In this document: positions 11,984 through 21,490 of the stretch, piece after piece
Layout of the letters: each line of letters starts with the position of its first letter
How positions within the stretch are numbered: the stretch's first letter is position 1
DNA from: Fasciolopsis buskii
Taxonomy: Eukaryota > Platyhelminthes > Trematoda > Plagiorchiida > Fasciolidae
DNA: 64,000 nucleotides
Assembly: GCA_008360955.1 (NCBI GenBank)
Contig: LUCM01010038.1
Coordinates: 141,015-205,014, forward strand
Direction of reading: 5' to 3'
Position numbers and translations under genes: made by a program
Notes under the pieces: model-generated
Databases searched by the model: none
What the model was told of the DNA's origin: nothing
The model's input: the letters and a program-made list of their open reading frames with translations, nothing else

Positions 11984-13203
11984 CTGAATCGTCTCTCCTT
12001 TAACGTGTGTATTCTCATATAGGCTGGTCAGCAGCCGCGCTTAGCGCTCACAATATATTTCACAGTGGCTCCTGTTTGGTTTGTCAGTGAAACGCATATA
12101 CAGGAATCGAGCAGATGGATTCGACCAATGGCTCTCGCTCTTTCATCAAAATATAGGTGTCACGTCTTCGTGGTTGGGGTCGGAGACCCGTTAACTAGCT
12201 GGCTGGAGACAATGAAGGATATGGCAGTGAACGGTGAACAGCGGCGATCGTATTGCCATTTTCTATCGAATCAGAATGATTGAAAGGGTGCGTTTGTATA
12301 GTTAGACTGTGTTCCGTGTGTTGGCTGCAGCAGCATCTTATATTTTTAGGTCCACTCCCTGTTCCCTTTAAAAATTCACCCTTTGTGTAGAGCTGTCTTA
12401 TTAGTTACCGGTGGTTGCGCGACGGTGGGCCGTGCCAAATAAATCAGGATCAAAACACGGACGGGGATGTAGGTCAATTTTGCCCTACAACGGATGAGTG
12501 CAGACCTCAAGACCAGAGTGAGACTGTGTTATCCCATGGGCTACCAGCGCCCATCCGGCGTATTGTTGTTATTGGAAAGCAAGAGTACGGATATGGAAAC
12601 TGAGAACGTCACATCGTGAGTTAAGTCAACCAATCAAGATGAGGAAAACGAAATGAGCTAAATCGGGTAAAATGTGATCAACGAGATGGACCAATCAAGA
12701 GACGACCCGGACAATCGATGAAATGATGGCAGCCGCACAGGTGCAAATATGCAAGCAAAATAATCTTTAAACACGTGGTTTTCACTTAATAAGACGGGAT
12801 TGTGTGCCGGTTGATTGAGCTAGTGTGGACGGACGATGGAAATCCAGGGCTAGGAGGGGTTGACTGGAGAGCAGAATTCGGAACAGTGATTAGACGTTAC
12901 ACAACGGTAGGAATCACATGCAGAAGGATGAGTTTTATGACGAACTTGCCACTCTCGTTCACGAGTGACGTGACGTCGATATTATATTGTTGGCTGATGA
13001 TTGTAATGCACAAGTTGAAAAACCTGTTGCGTCAGAAGGTTATTTCGGTGGGAGTTGTGCCTTACCCATTCAGCGTACAGATAACGGGGAGTGGCTCCTC
13101 CAGGTTGTGCAGACAATCGGTTACTCCTGTCTACTGCGAATTTTCGACACAATTCGCGTCACGCAGCGACTTGTCGCTTTAACTCCACCGTTTGCATGTT
13201 AAA
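11984..13203 (+). pseudogene. RTE-type LINE endonuclease remnant
   Basis: This is a decayed AP-endonuclease-like (EEP) domain of an RTE-clade non-LTR retrotransposon, the enzyme that nicks target DNA for reverse transcription. The N-terminal part near 11984-12170 reads SFNVCILI, a stop, then AGQQPRLALTI and FVSETHIQESSRWIRP, the usual start of fluke RTE endonucleases. A middle part near 12927-13110 reads KDEFYDELATLVHE, a stop, then LLADDCNAQVEKPVASEGYF and RTDNGEWLLQV, covering the catalytic D-x-N region. Between them the frame is lost. In-frame stops and shifts show it is dead. It lies in sense orientation within the WDR7 intron. Family placement rests on motif recall. Confidence 0.7.
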
Positions 13204-14033
13204 TGCTTCCATTGCTTTGACATTTTCTACGGTCGACTTTTGCATAGGATGAAGTGACCGCGTAAGTAATGCCAAGGTGAGAAATCGGGTGTTCAGTACG
13301 GGCTCAGAGAATACTCCATCACAACGTTTCCAGCTCATTAAACTTCGATGACTGATACACGTGTTACGTATAACAAATGTATGTCTATTGCATCGTGTCC
13401 TGCTTTTGTTCCTCTCTCGGATTGGAGGAAGTTACGTGGAGGTCGACAGATGGTGTAAAAACGGGGAGTGAGAAGAAGTACAGTTAATTTAGGTAATCTG
13501 GACGTCGTATGTCTCCATGCTTGGGAGTTCTAAAAGATCCCTACACCAGTTAATTGGAGACACTGAAATAATCATGAGCCGCAAACCGTGAACGGTGGCG
13601 ACCGTGCTATCACTTTTTATCGCATCACAGTGATTGACTAATGCGTTCGTACAGTTAGGGTGTGTATTCCATGTACTGGCTACTACAACGTTCTTTTCTT
13701 TTCCTGTCCTTATGGTTCTAGTCTTTGTTCACTCTGTGCATGCGCGTCGTCTATTAGCAAAGTGAAACATGAAAAGAAAGGGGGCACTGAGTGGGACTTG
13801 CACTGTTCTGTATCGATATTCGATGATAATTACGTCTTATTTTTCGAATTTGAGTTAGAGTAACTGGAACATTTATTTGTAAAGCGTCTAACCTGGGGCA
13901 CCTGAATGATTCGAAAGCTGACGTTTATTTTTTCTAGCCCAATTCTCTCCTTTCTGGATTCCACTTATCCGAAAATAATCACCCAATGCTCGGTGCGGGT
14001 TTTTTGTTTAACCTGTGAATTGTTTTTTTTAAT
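12393..14033 (+). repeat. Inner perfect mirror block of the inverted repeat, right copy
   Basis: This is the exact reverse complement of 3255-4895 (1641 bp, constant coordinate sum 17288). It contains the C-terminal half of the RTE endonuclease remnant and ends in a poly-T stretch at about 14025-14033, where it joins directly to a second, noisier copy of the same module. Unlike the left arm, it continues smoothly upstream into the LINE N-terminus, so this side is more likely the original insertion. Confidence 0.9.
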
Positions 14034-15410
14034 CAAGAGGCGGAACCCGGACAATCGATAGAAATGATGGCAGCCGCACAGTGCAAATGATGCAAGCAAA
14101 ATCATCTTTCAACACGTGGTTTCACTAATCAAGACGGATTGTGTGCCGGTTGATTGAGCTATTGTGGCCGGACGATGGCATCAGGCTAGGAGGGGTTGAA
14201 CTGGAGAGCGATCGGACCAGTGATTAGACGTTACACAACGCGTAGGAGTCACATGCGAAGGATCGAGTTTTATGGACGAACTTGCCACTCTGAGTCACGA
14301 GTTGACGTGGACGTCGATATCTAATCATTGTCTGGCTGCATGATTGTAATGCACAGTTGCAAAACCTGTTGCGTCGAAGGTTATTTCGGTGGAGTTGTGC
14401 TTAACCCATTCAGCAGTTACAGGATAACGCGGAGTGGCTCTCCAGGTTGTGCAGGACGCAATCGGATTACTCCTGTCTACTGCGAATTTTCGACACATTC
14501 GCGCACGCGCGACTTGTCGCCTTTAACTCCACCGTTTGCATGTAAATGCTTCCATTGCTTTGACATTTTTACCGGTCGACTTTTGCATAGGTGAGTGGCG
14601 GTAAGTGATTGCAAGGTGAGAAATCGGTGGTTCAGTACGGGCTCGAGAATACCTCCATTCACAACAGTTCCAGGGCTCATTCCAACCTTCGCTGACTAGC
14701 CTACACGTTGTATAGTTATAAACGATAATGATGTAACTATTGCATTCGTGTCCTGGTTTTGTTCCTCTCTCGGATTGGAGGAAAGTTGACTGTGGAGGTC
14801 GACAGATGGTGGTAAAAAGAGGGAGTGAGAGAAAGTACCAGTTAATTTAGGAATTGGCTGACGTCGTATTGTCTCCATGCGTTGGAAGTTTCTAAACAGA
14901 TCCCATACACCAGTTTAATTGGGGGAGACACTGAAACTATCAATGAACCGCAACCGTGAACGGTGGCGGACGTTTTGCTATCACTTTTATCGATCCACGT
15001 GATTGACTAATGCTTCGATACAGTAGGGTGATGTGTGTTCAGTATATGGCCTACTACACGTTCTTTCGTTTCCTGTCCTTATGGTTCTGTCTTTGTTCAC
15101 TCTGCTGCATGGCCTTCGTCTATTAGCAAAGTGAAACATGAAAAGAAGGGGGCACGAGCGGGACTTTGCACTGTTTCTGTATCGATATTCGATGATAATT
15201 ACGTTCTTATTTTTCGAATTATGTTAGAGTAAACTGGAACTTTATTTGTAAAGAGTCTAAGCCCAGACCGGGCACCTCGAATGATTCGAAGCTGACGTCT
15301 TATTTTTTCTAGCCCAGATTCTCTCCTTTCTGGATATCCCTCTGATCCGAAAAATCACGCCAATGTCTCGGTGCGGGTTTTTATGTTTAACCTGTGAATT
15401 GTTTTTTTTT
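14034..15410 (+). pseudogene. Module B, second right copy of RTE endonuclease remnant (noisy)
   Basis: This direct repeat of about 12693-14033 starts in the segment AATCAAGAGGCGGAACCCGG and ends in the poly-T at 15402-15410. It contains the same endonuclease fragments (for example near 14330-14500) but with many one-base insertions and deletions against the first copy. No frame is intact. The indel pattern suggests a raw long-read copy of the same locus rather than an old duplication. Confidence 0.65.
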
Positions 15411-16494
15411 GGGGGGGTGTGTGTGACATCGGTTTTACTTGTAATACGAATGATGGAGCATTCTCGAAAGGCAGCTCTTTTTCGTGATTCGTCTGAGTCC
15501 CGACCGGGTCGCTACATAAAGATTAGTGGAAATTAATGCATTTTCGACGGGCTGTTTTGGATAAGACAGCCAAGCAGCTCAAACAACCGTCTTGAATGGT
15601 ACACTCATAAGGTAATTAAAGCGGCACAGACATTTTCAACTAAGATGTCAATAATTGCGGTGAATAAATCACCACCAGACAATAAAATAAATTCTGCTCA
15701 CAAGCAGCGAACCTTTCAATGATTGACGCTCAAGGGTTGGGAACTGAAAGGCAATTGTGTGGATTTTCGATGAACTTAGAACTTGTGTGTAAACTGGAGA
15801 GAAGGTATTTCAAGGAGCCACATGAACCTCTCAAGCAGGCCACCTCTCCTCTGAAATAAACTACCGCTTTATTTGCGAATCTTTTTCACATGGGCCAATG
15901 AGCATAAGCAATATACATGCAGCTTTAGTGCAAAATAAAGTGGCGGATTGTTACTGATTTGGGTACCATGTATGATCTAGCAGAAGTTGACTCTCACAAG
16001 ATGCCGTATGATTACCACAAAGCGACCCGTGTGCCGTCAAAGACAAACACTTGAACCATCCATTGTTCCATGAAGCACAGTCGCACTCAGCGAATTTGCG
16101 ACTGATACTGCATGGTGCGGAATTCATGAGGACAAATTACGCCGCCGCAGCCATGACGAGAAAGCTCAGCACTCTACCAGAACGAATCATGCAATGGTCG
16201 AATATAATCGAACCTTCATCATAAAGTGACAAAAATGGCCGTACCATGACACAACACCGTAAGGGAATCGCATGCCGAGAAACTCAATGACTACGTACAA
16301 ATGCAACTGGATTTTGCCGAGATGCATATCACAGGTTAGGATCAAAATTAGTGCACAAGAGAAATTAAAGGTTATATGCCCTAAAAACCGGTTCATTGGA
16401 TCAAAATATACAAAAAAAATATAACGTGCGACTATGCCAAAATGTAGGCGAAACGAAAAGGAACCCAGAGACGAAACCACAAAACCCATTCTCT
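15411..16494 (+). repeat. Repeat module C, right copy
   Basis: The module begins with a run of G after the poly-T and continues with sequence matching the reverse complement of 1068-2049 at high but indel-rich similarity. It is cut by a 25-N gap. No protein family is recognisable. Short open frames such as the minus-strand frame at 16187-16489 are shared only partly with the left copy. Confidence 0.7.
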
Positions 16495-16519
16495 NNNNNN
16501 NNNNNNNNNNNNNNNNNNN
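16495..16519. other. Assembly gap (25 N)
   Basis: A run of exactly 25 unknown bases, a conventional placeholder length. Immediately downstream is another poly-T/poly-G junction and a second copy of module C. Confidence 0.99.
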
Positions 16520-17083
16520 TGTATTTTTTTTTTGGAGGGGGGGGTGTGTGACATCGGTTTTACTTTTAATAGAAGATGCAGCATCTAAGGCAGCTCTTTT
16601 CTCGGATTCGTCTGGTCCGGCCGGGTCGCTACATAAAGAATTAGTGGAAATTAATGCATTTTCGACGGCTGTTTTGGATTAGACGCCAAGCAAGCTCAAA
16701 CACGTCCTTGAATGGTACACATAAGGTAATTAAGCGGCACAGCATTTTTCAACATAAGATGCTCAATAATTGGGGTGAATAATTACACCACCAGATCAAT
16801 AAAATAAATTCTGCTCACAAGCAGCGACCCTTCATGATTTACGCTCAAGGTGGAACTGAAACGGCAATTGGTGTTTTGAGATTACGAATTTGTTAGAATT
16901 TGGGATGAAGTAACTTTCAGGAGCCACATGAACCTCTCAAGCCGGCCCACCTTCTCCTCTGAAATAACACTACCGCTTTATTTGGCGAATCTTTCTTCAC
17001 CATGGTCCAATGAAGCATAAGAATATACAGGCAGCTTTAGTGCAAAATAAAGTGGCGGATTGTTCTGATTTGTGTACATGTGA
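16520..17083 (+). repeat. Partial second copy of module C
   Basis: It starts with poly-T and poly-G at about 16524-16542 and repeats the first 550 bases of module C (compare 15420-15960), again with scattered indels. It then joins the 199-bp outer mirror block at 17084. Confidence 0.75.
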
Positions 17084-17282
17084 TCGATTCCTCTTTTCAC
17101 AAGGCTGTGAACTAATTCATCCGGTGCTTCCGAGTGAGAAGGCAAGATTCCTAAAGAACGCTTAAAGGTGAAAAGGTCTATTACATAAAACATGCCCACA
17201 TGGAAATATATGAGTTATACACGAGCTTCATGCAAACGGATAGAAACGTGATTGGATCACGGTCACAGTGAAATGTTCATGA
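17084..17282 (+). repeat. Outer perfect mirror block of the inverted repeat, right copy
   Basis: These 199 bp are identical to the reverse complement of 869-1067, the sequence just downstream of visible exon 1. This copy lies in a different intron of the same gene. Confidence 0.85.
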
Positions 17283-18645
17283 GAACTCTACGGCAGTCGG
17301 TGTCAACCAGGTCATGCCGTTATGGTTGATCAGTTCTAATCGTGTACTTCCAAGTTACTTCTCGAACCGTACACTTTTACATGACTGTCATTAGGATGAC
17401 GAGTTTCGTTTGGTAATCAAACAAGTTTTGTGTTTGATTTTTGGAATAGTGGCCGCACTGGTGGTTTTCCAGCTTATTCCATCACTGGGGCCTCACGCCC
17501 ATGCACCTGAGAAAAAGATGGGTCTCTTACCCTACTTAGGTTAAATTGAATACGCTAAGCATTAGTACAAAGGCGCACTTTTCTTGAGCCTACTGCCTCT
17601 GGCTTCCTTGATATGGAAGCTGCGTGCAACTCACTTTGTCGTACAGTTGTATGCACCGCCTTTCACGTGCCAGAGCAATTTAGTTCATTTTTTCCCTGTC
17701 AGTTTACGAATAGCGGAAGCCGATTTCTTGCTTTTGGTCATCTTTCACCCGGGTTTACCACAGCATATGGTGTTCGTCTGAGTTGCCTTTGTTTGCGTTT
17801 CTTTCTGACTTTGTAGGCGAAACGCTGTTGGAAAACCCTATCCTTATTTTAGATTGGCACCAACTGACTCAGAATAAATGAACAATGTTTTTCTTTGCAA
17901 GGAAGCAGTGGAGTTATAGGTATTTTCCTGTCGCCCTAACAGAATGAAAGTTTAAAATGAGTTTTGCACTTTCGAAGGACTGGTTCGGCTGACGCTTTAG
18001 CCCTGTTAAAAAAGAGTGGTTGACTGAATTTGATAAGTTGATGTTGATAGGTGTGCCCCATATCATGGCCAAAAGTCGACTGAAATACATCGCGTATACA
18101 GAAGATTTCGTCTGCTTACACCAGTTTGAGGCCTCTGTTGTATCGGAGTGACATCTGATTATCGACCACAGTTCTACACAGCAGCAGTAATGTCGATCCT
18201 GCTACATAATTTAGACAGAAGATATATGAATACTGTCGACGTTTACACATTGATATTTTTATAGGGTTATCAGCATTTCTACTGGTGGATCACGTAAGTC
18301 AGTCGTTGTGAAATGCACCAATTTTAGGTTGGTTAAATTGGTTGGGGATTATATTGCACATGCCTGAGGATGATCGTCCTAGCGATCCGCTCGTTTCCGG
18401 GGCGTTCAGTAGACGAAGGGTAGAGATATTCATCGCATGACGTGATAAAATATATAAAGACATCAATTAACGGTCTGTCTCTAGTAGGTCGAGTTAGATT
18501 GCCGGGTTGAGAAATACAGTATCTTCGCATGCCACGGGTGACTAGAATTTCACTTGCTTATTGTAGTTTATTCTTTTTTCTCCTCTTTTAAGCCACGTCA
18601 ACCCCAAAGACCTAATAATCGATTTCCACCAACGGGTTTTTTTAG

Positions 18646-18750
18646 GTCACTCCTGCTCACAAGGGTCCTGTGACCGCAGTTCGATTCCACTCGGATGGAC
18701 GGCTAGTTGCAACCTATTCTCTTCAAGAGAGCAATCTGCGCATTTGGCAG
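18646..18750 (+). CDS. WDR7: WDR7, visible exon 6 (one WD blade)
   Basis: This 105-bp exon is phase 0 at both ends, with acceptor TTTTTTTAG and donor GTACGT at 18751. It reads AHKGPVTAVRFHSDGRLVAT and then YSLQESNLRIWQ, a textbook WD blade (GH-like start, DGR turn, IW end). It aligns with the vertebrate WDR7 sequence [22 protein letters not shown]...ISFWQ. Because its length is a multiple of three, skipping it would keep the frame but remove one blade. Confidence 0.95.
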
Positions 18751-18974
18751 GTACGTTTTTGACATGTTTGAATTTCTGTTTTATTGTCATTATTGCAACA
18801 CCCGTCGTGTATTTTGATTTTCCTAAGGCCTTTCTTGTTCGCATTTGAAATCCTGCATTTACACCATCATTTTCTTACCTGTCAAGTCGTTATCCCATCT
18901 ATATCGTGAAAACCCTGTTCAATTATTCGGTTTCCATTTTGTCTCAGACAGCGAATTTCGTTGACTTGAAATAG

Positions 18975-18992
18975 GTATATATATATATATAT
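18975..18992. repeat. Short (TA)n tract
   Basis: About nine TA units in a WDR7 intron. Confidence 0.9.
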
Positions 18993-19391
18993 CACCAGAA
19001 TCGAATCTGTAGCATCAGGAGTGTGCATGGAAGCTCTTCTTCGAAGAGTCCACAGAAGAATCACAACTGTGATTCGTTGATAATTCTTTGTCAGTTGGGC
19101 TGAGTCAACCTTAGTAACGAGGGCAGAATGCCCCAGAATATACGTATGTATATATAGAAGCAGGAAGTAGTATCTGGATGCGTGAACAAAATTTGCCCGG
19201 GGGCGCACGACCGCTTTCAGCGGTTAATTGTCGGCTCGTCAGGTATGCGGCCCGATGCCACTACTTGTCCAACACAATCGCACGTACTTGTAGCACTCCC
19301 GAACATTGATTGATAATTTCCTCACCAGATCGAACCGGTCAGTGCGCTTCCCCGAGGCCAATTTTGATAACGGATCCAATACTACTGCCTG

Positions 19392-19394
<3 letters not shown>

Positions 19395-19434
<40 letters not shown>
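19395..19434. repeat. (AT)20 microsatellite
   Basis: Twenty uninterrupted AT units lie in the last WDR7 intron. They generate poly-Ile-Tyr frames on both strands that are not genes. Confidence 0.97.
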
Positions 19435-19437
<3 letters not shown>

Positions 19438-20140
19438 CGCTTCATGAATATTCTTAAAGACAGATTTCGCACAATTCACGTTTCCAGCGTCACTCGATTT
19501 TATCATTAGGGTGCACCTCTAGCCTTTGCATTACCGGAAACGGGTTTCATGACTGCATCTTGTTGGTTCATGGTTGCTGTGACACCACTGGAACTCTTTT
19601 GGCATTCAGTGGAAGTGCATGCAGCCCAGGGGCCCGTGTATGCTTTAGGCGAATTTCCCTCTTGACCATGGAGCCAGACAATGAACTCGATGCTTCCTTG
19701 CAGGAGTAGGTGCTCTTGATCCGTAGATGCCGTTTCCTCGACCTTTTTGATTTTGGTTACTCTGATCCCCCTTCTACCCACCTGTATAGCGTCTGACCGG
19801 CATATGGTCCCTGATACTTGCCGGAACTTCGTGGGGGGACAGTTAAGTTGGATGAGTGACAGAGGCCACAAATATGGAATATTTCTGAAGAGAAACTTCA
19901 GTTCACCCATGCAGAAGTGCAATTCCTACCCATTTAACTTTTTATTAAGCACCCAGGTGAACCGTGTGTTCTTTTTGTTTTCTAGACCATAACTACTGAT
20001 CAAGTGGGATCGTCGATTTACAGTCTCGCATCTCGGATAATAAAAGTTGAAGTATTTTCCTTCATTTGTAGTGGGCAATTTGGTGTTCTGTACATTTCAT
20101 CTGATTCTGTTCCACCCTTTTTCTTTCTGTGCATTGATAG

Positions 20141-20401
20141 CTTCACAGCAGTGGATTTTTCGGTATCGGTGGACAGCAAGTAAAACCAGTCTCCTCGCAT
20201 CCAGTCCCTCCACTAATTCCACCGCCAAAACACGTGTCTGGCGCGGCAGAAATCACCGCGAATGACGATGCGCATAGAGACGGCTCAGTCAAAGTGGATT
20301 GCGTCTCCTTCGATCCGGTCTCCGTATGGTTGGACTGGCCCGAGGCTCGTATTGTTCATTTGATCACAGACGGTGGTGTAAAACGTCGCGTGAACTTGTG
20401 A
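20141..20401 (+). CDS. WDR7: WDR7, last exon with stop codon
   Basis: The acceptor ends at 20140, the reading phase is 0 and TGA is at 20399-20401. It reads LHSSGFFGIGGQQVKPV, then a proline-rich stretch (VPPLIPPPKH), then VKVDCVSFDPVSVWLDWPEA and RIVHLITDGGVKRRVNL. It aligns with the end of vertebrate WDR7 (MNTSLLGSIG..., then the [20 protein letters not shown] type ending). The C-terminal residues form the last strands of the WD propeller. The Ser/Pro linker is longer than in vertebrates. With the other six exons it completes a 599-residue open frame in this window. Confidence 0.93.
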   Translation, partial: LHSSGFFGIGGQQVKPVSSHPVPPLIPPPKHVSGAAEITANDDAHRDGSVKVDCVSFDPVSVWLDWPEARIVHLITDGGVKRRVNL

Positions 20402-21490
20402 CCACCTTCACCGAAGTGTGCGACTGTGTTAATTTTGTGATATTAGCCGCGTGCTAAAGCGCATATTGTAGCAGAGATCGACAACTGTTTAAACTTGGTT
20501 ACAATCACTTCGCGCACGGTCCTTCATGGAAAGCTCAAAAGTCCAATGATGGCAAAAATGGGGATGTGTCTCGTTAACCTGATTTGTAGTCTTTCTACCC
20601 AAACACACGTCGACAATAGCAGAACAGTTTCTGTTGACCCTTCCCATCAATGCATTCCATGCATTCTAGTCGCCTGATTTCCCCTGACATTTATCTTCAC
20701 CAGGCGCTTCTCGCTGTTTATTTGGTTGTTGTGTTGTACTTCTGCCTCGCTCGTTGTTGTCTTCGTTTGTGTAACTATTGTTTACGTAACTATACCCATC
20801 ATTATTACTAATAATACTACTTCAGCTGCTTTCCAGATTTTTAAATGCCCTTTTCTTAACTCGTTCTTCCTTCTGTCGAGGACATCTTATCTCATGATAT
20901 TCCTTATTCCACGCGTACAAACCTGTAAACACTATCTCGGTCGGTGGTACACAGGTGCATGCACGTACACATTTTAATCATGCCCGTCCCGTAGTTCGTC
21001 TTACTATTCTGCATAATTGTTCATTCCCCTTTCTTGGTGGACTGATTATTAAAAGTGTACTACTTACCCACCAGGCGAGGTTCGGATTTGAAGCAGCTGT
21101 GATTTACCTGAATACTAGCCTCAGAATTCGGCCGATATGCTTTGTTTTTCCTGTTTTCCAATGAATTTCTAGCTCTAAATCATGGCATCTAGAGTTTGCT
21201 ATTGTGATCCGCTGCTTTTTCCCCGTCTACCGGTCCTTATTGACTGCTTGACATGCATACACGTTTGGTTTACCATTCCTTACGTATGCTGTGCCTTTCC
21301 CTCGGTGGAGGTATGTGTATACTATTTATGCCATCATTTGCATATCTCTATATTATAGTCGTTTATCATACGCTTGCGTGCACACAAGAATCGCAGCGAA
21401 ATATTCCGAGTTCGGGTAGAAGTGAATTTACGCATGTAAGTGTGTTTGGTTACATTCATCTATTTATGCACATGAGTAAATAAACGACTC
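20402..21490 (+). other. Probable WDR7 3' UTR region
   Basis: Non-coding sequence after the WDR7 stop codon. Candidate polyadenylation signals are ATTAAA at 21048-21053 and AATAAA at 21479-21484. Which is used, and whether an earlier variant signal serves, cannot be told from sequence alone. Confidence 0.45.
21479..21484 (+). terminator. Candidate polyadenylation signal AATAAA
   Basis: First canonical hexamer seen downstream of the WDR7 stop, about 1.1 kb away. It is followed by CT/T-rich sequence. The ATTAAA at 21048-21053 is an alternative. Confidence 0.3.

Larger units (their letters stand above)
11198..18645 (+). other. WDR7 long intron carrying the LINE and right arm of the inverted repeat
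   Basis: This 7.4-kb intron has donor GTGAGT and acceptor GGTTTTTTTAG ending at 18645. It contains an RTE-type endonuclease remnant starting near 11984, the right arm of the inverted repeat (12393-17282) and 25 N at 16495-16519. The first 780 bases and the last 1.36 kb (17283-18645) hold nothing I recognise. Confidence 0.85.
18751..20140 (+). other. WDR7 last intron with AT microsatellites
   Basis: This 1.4-kb intron has donor GTACGT and acceptor TGCATTGATAG ending at 20140. It contains AT tracts at 18975-18992 and 19395-19434. No gene or RNA was recognised in it. Confidence 0.85.
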
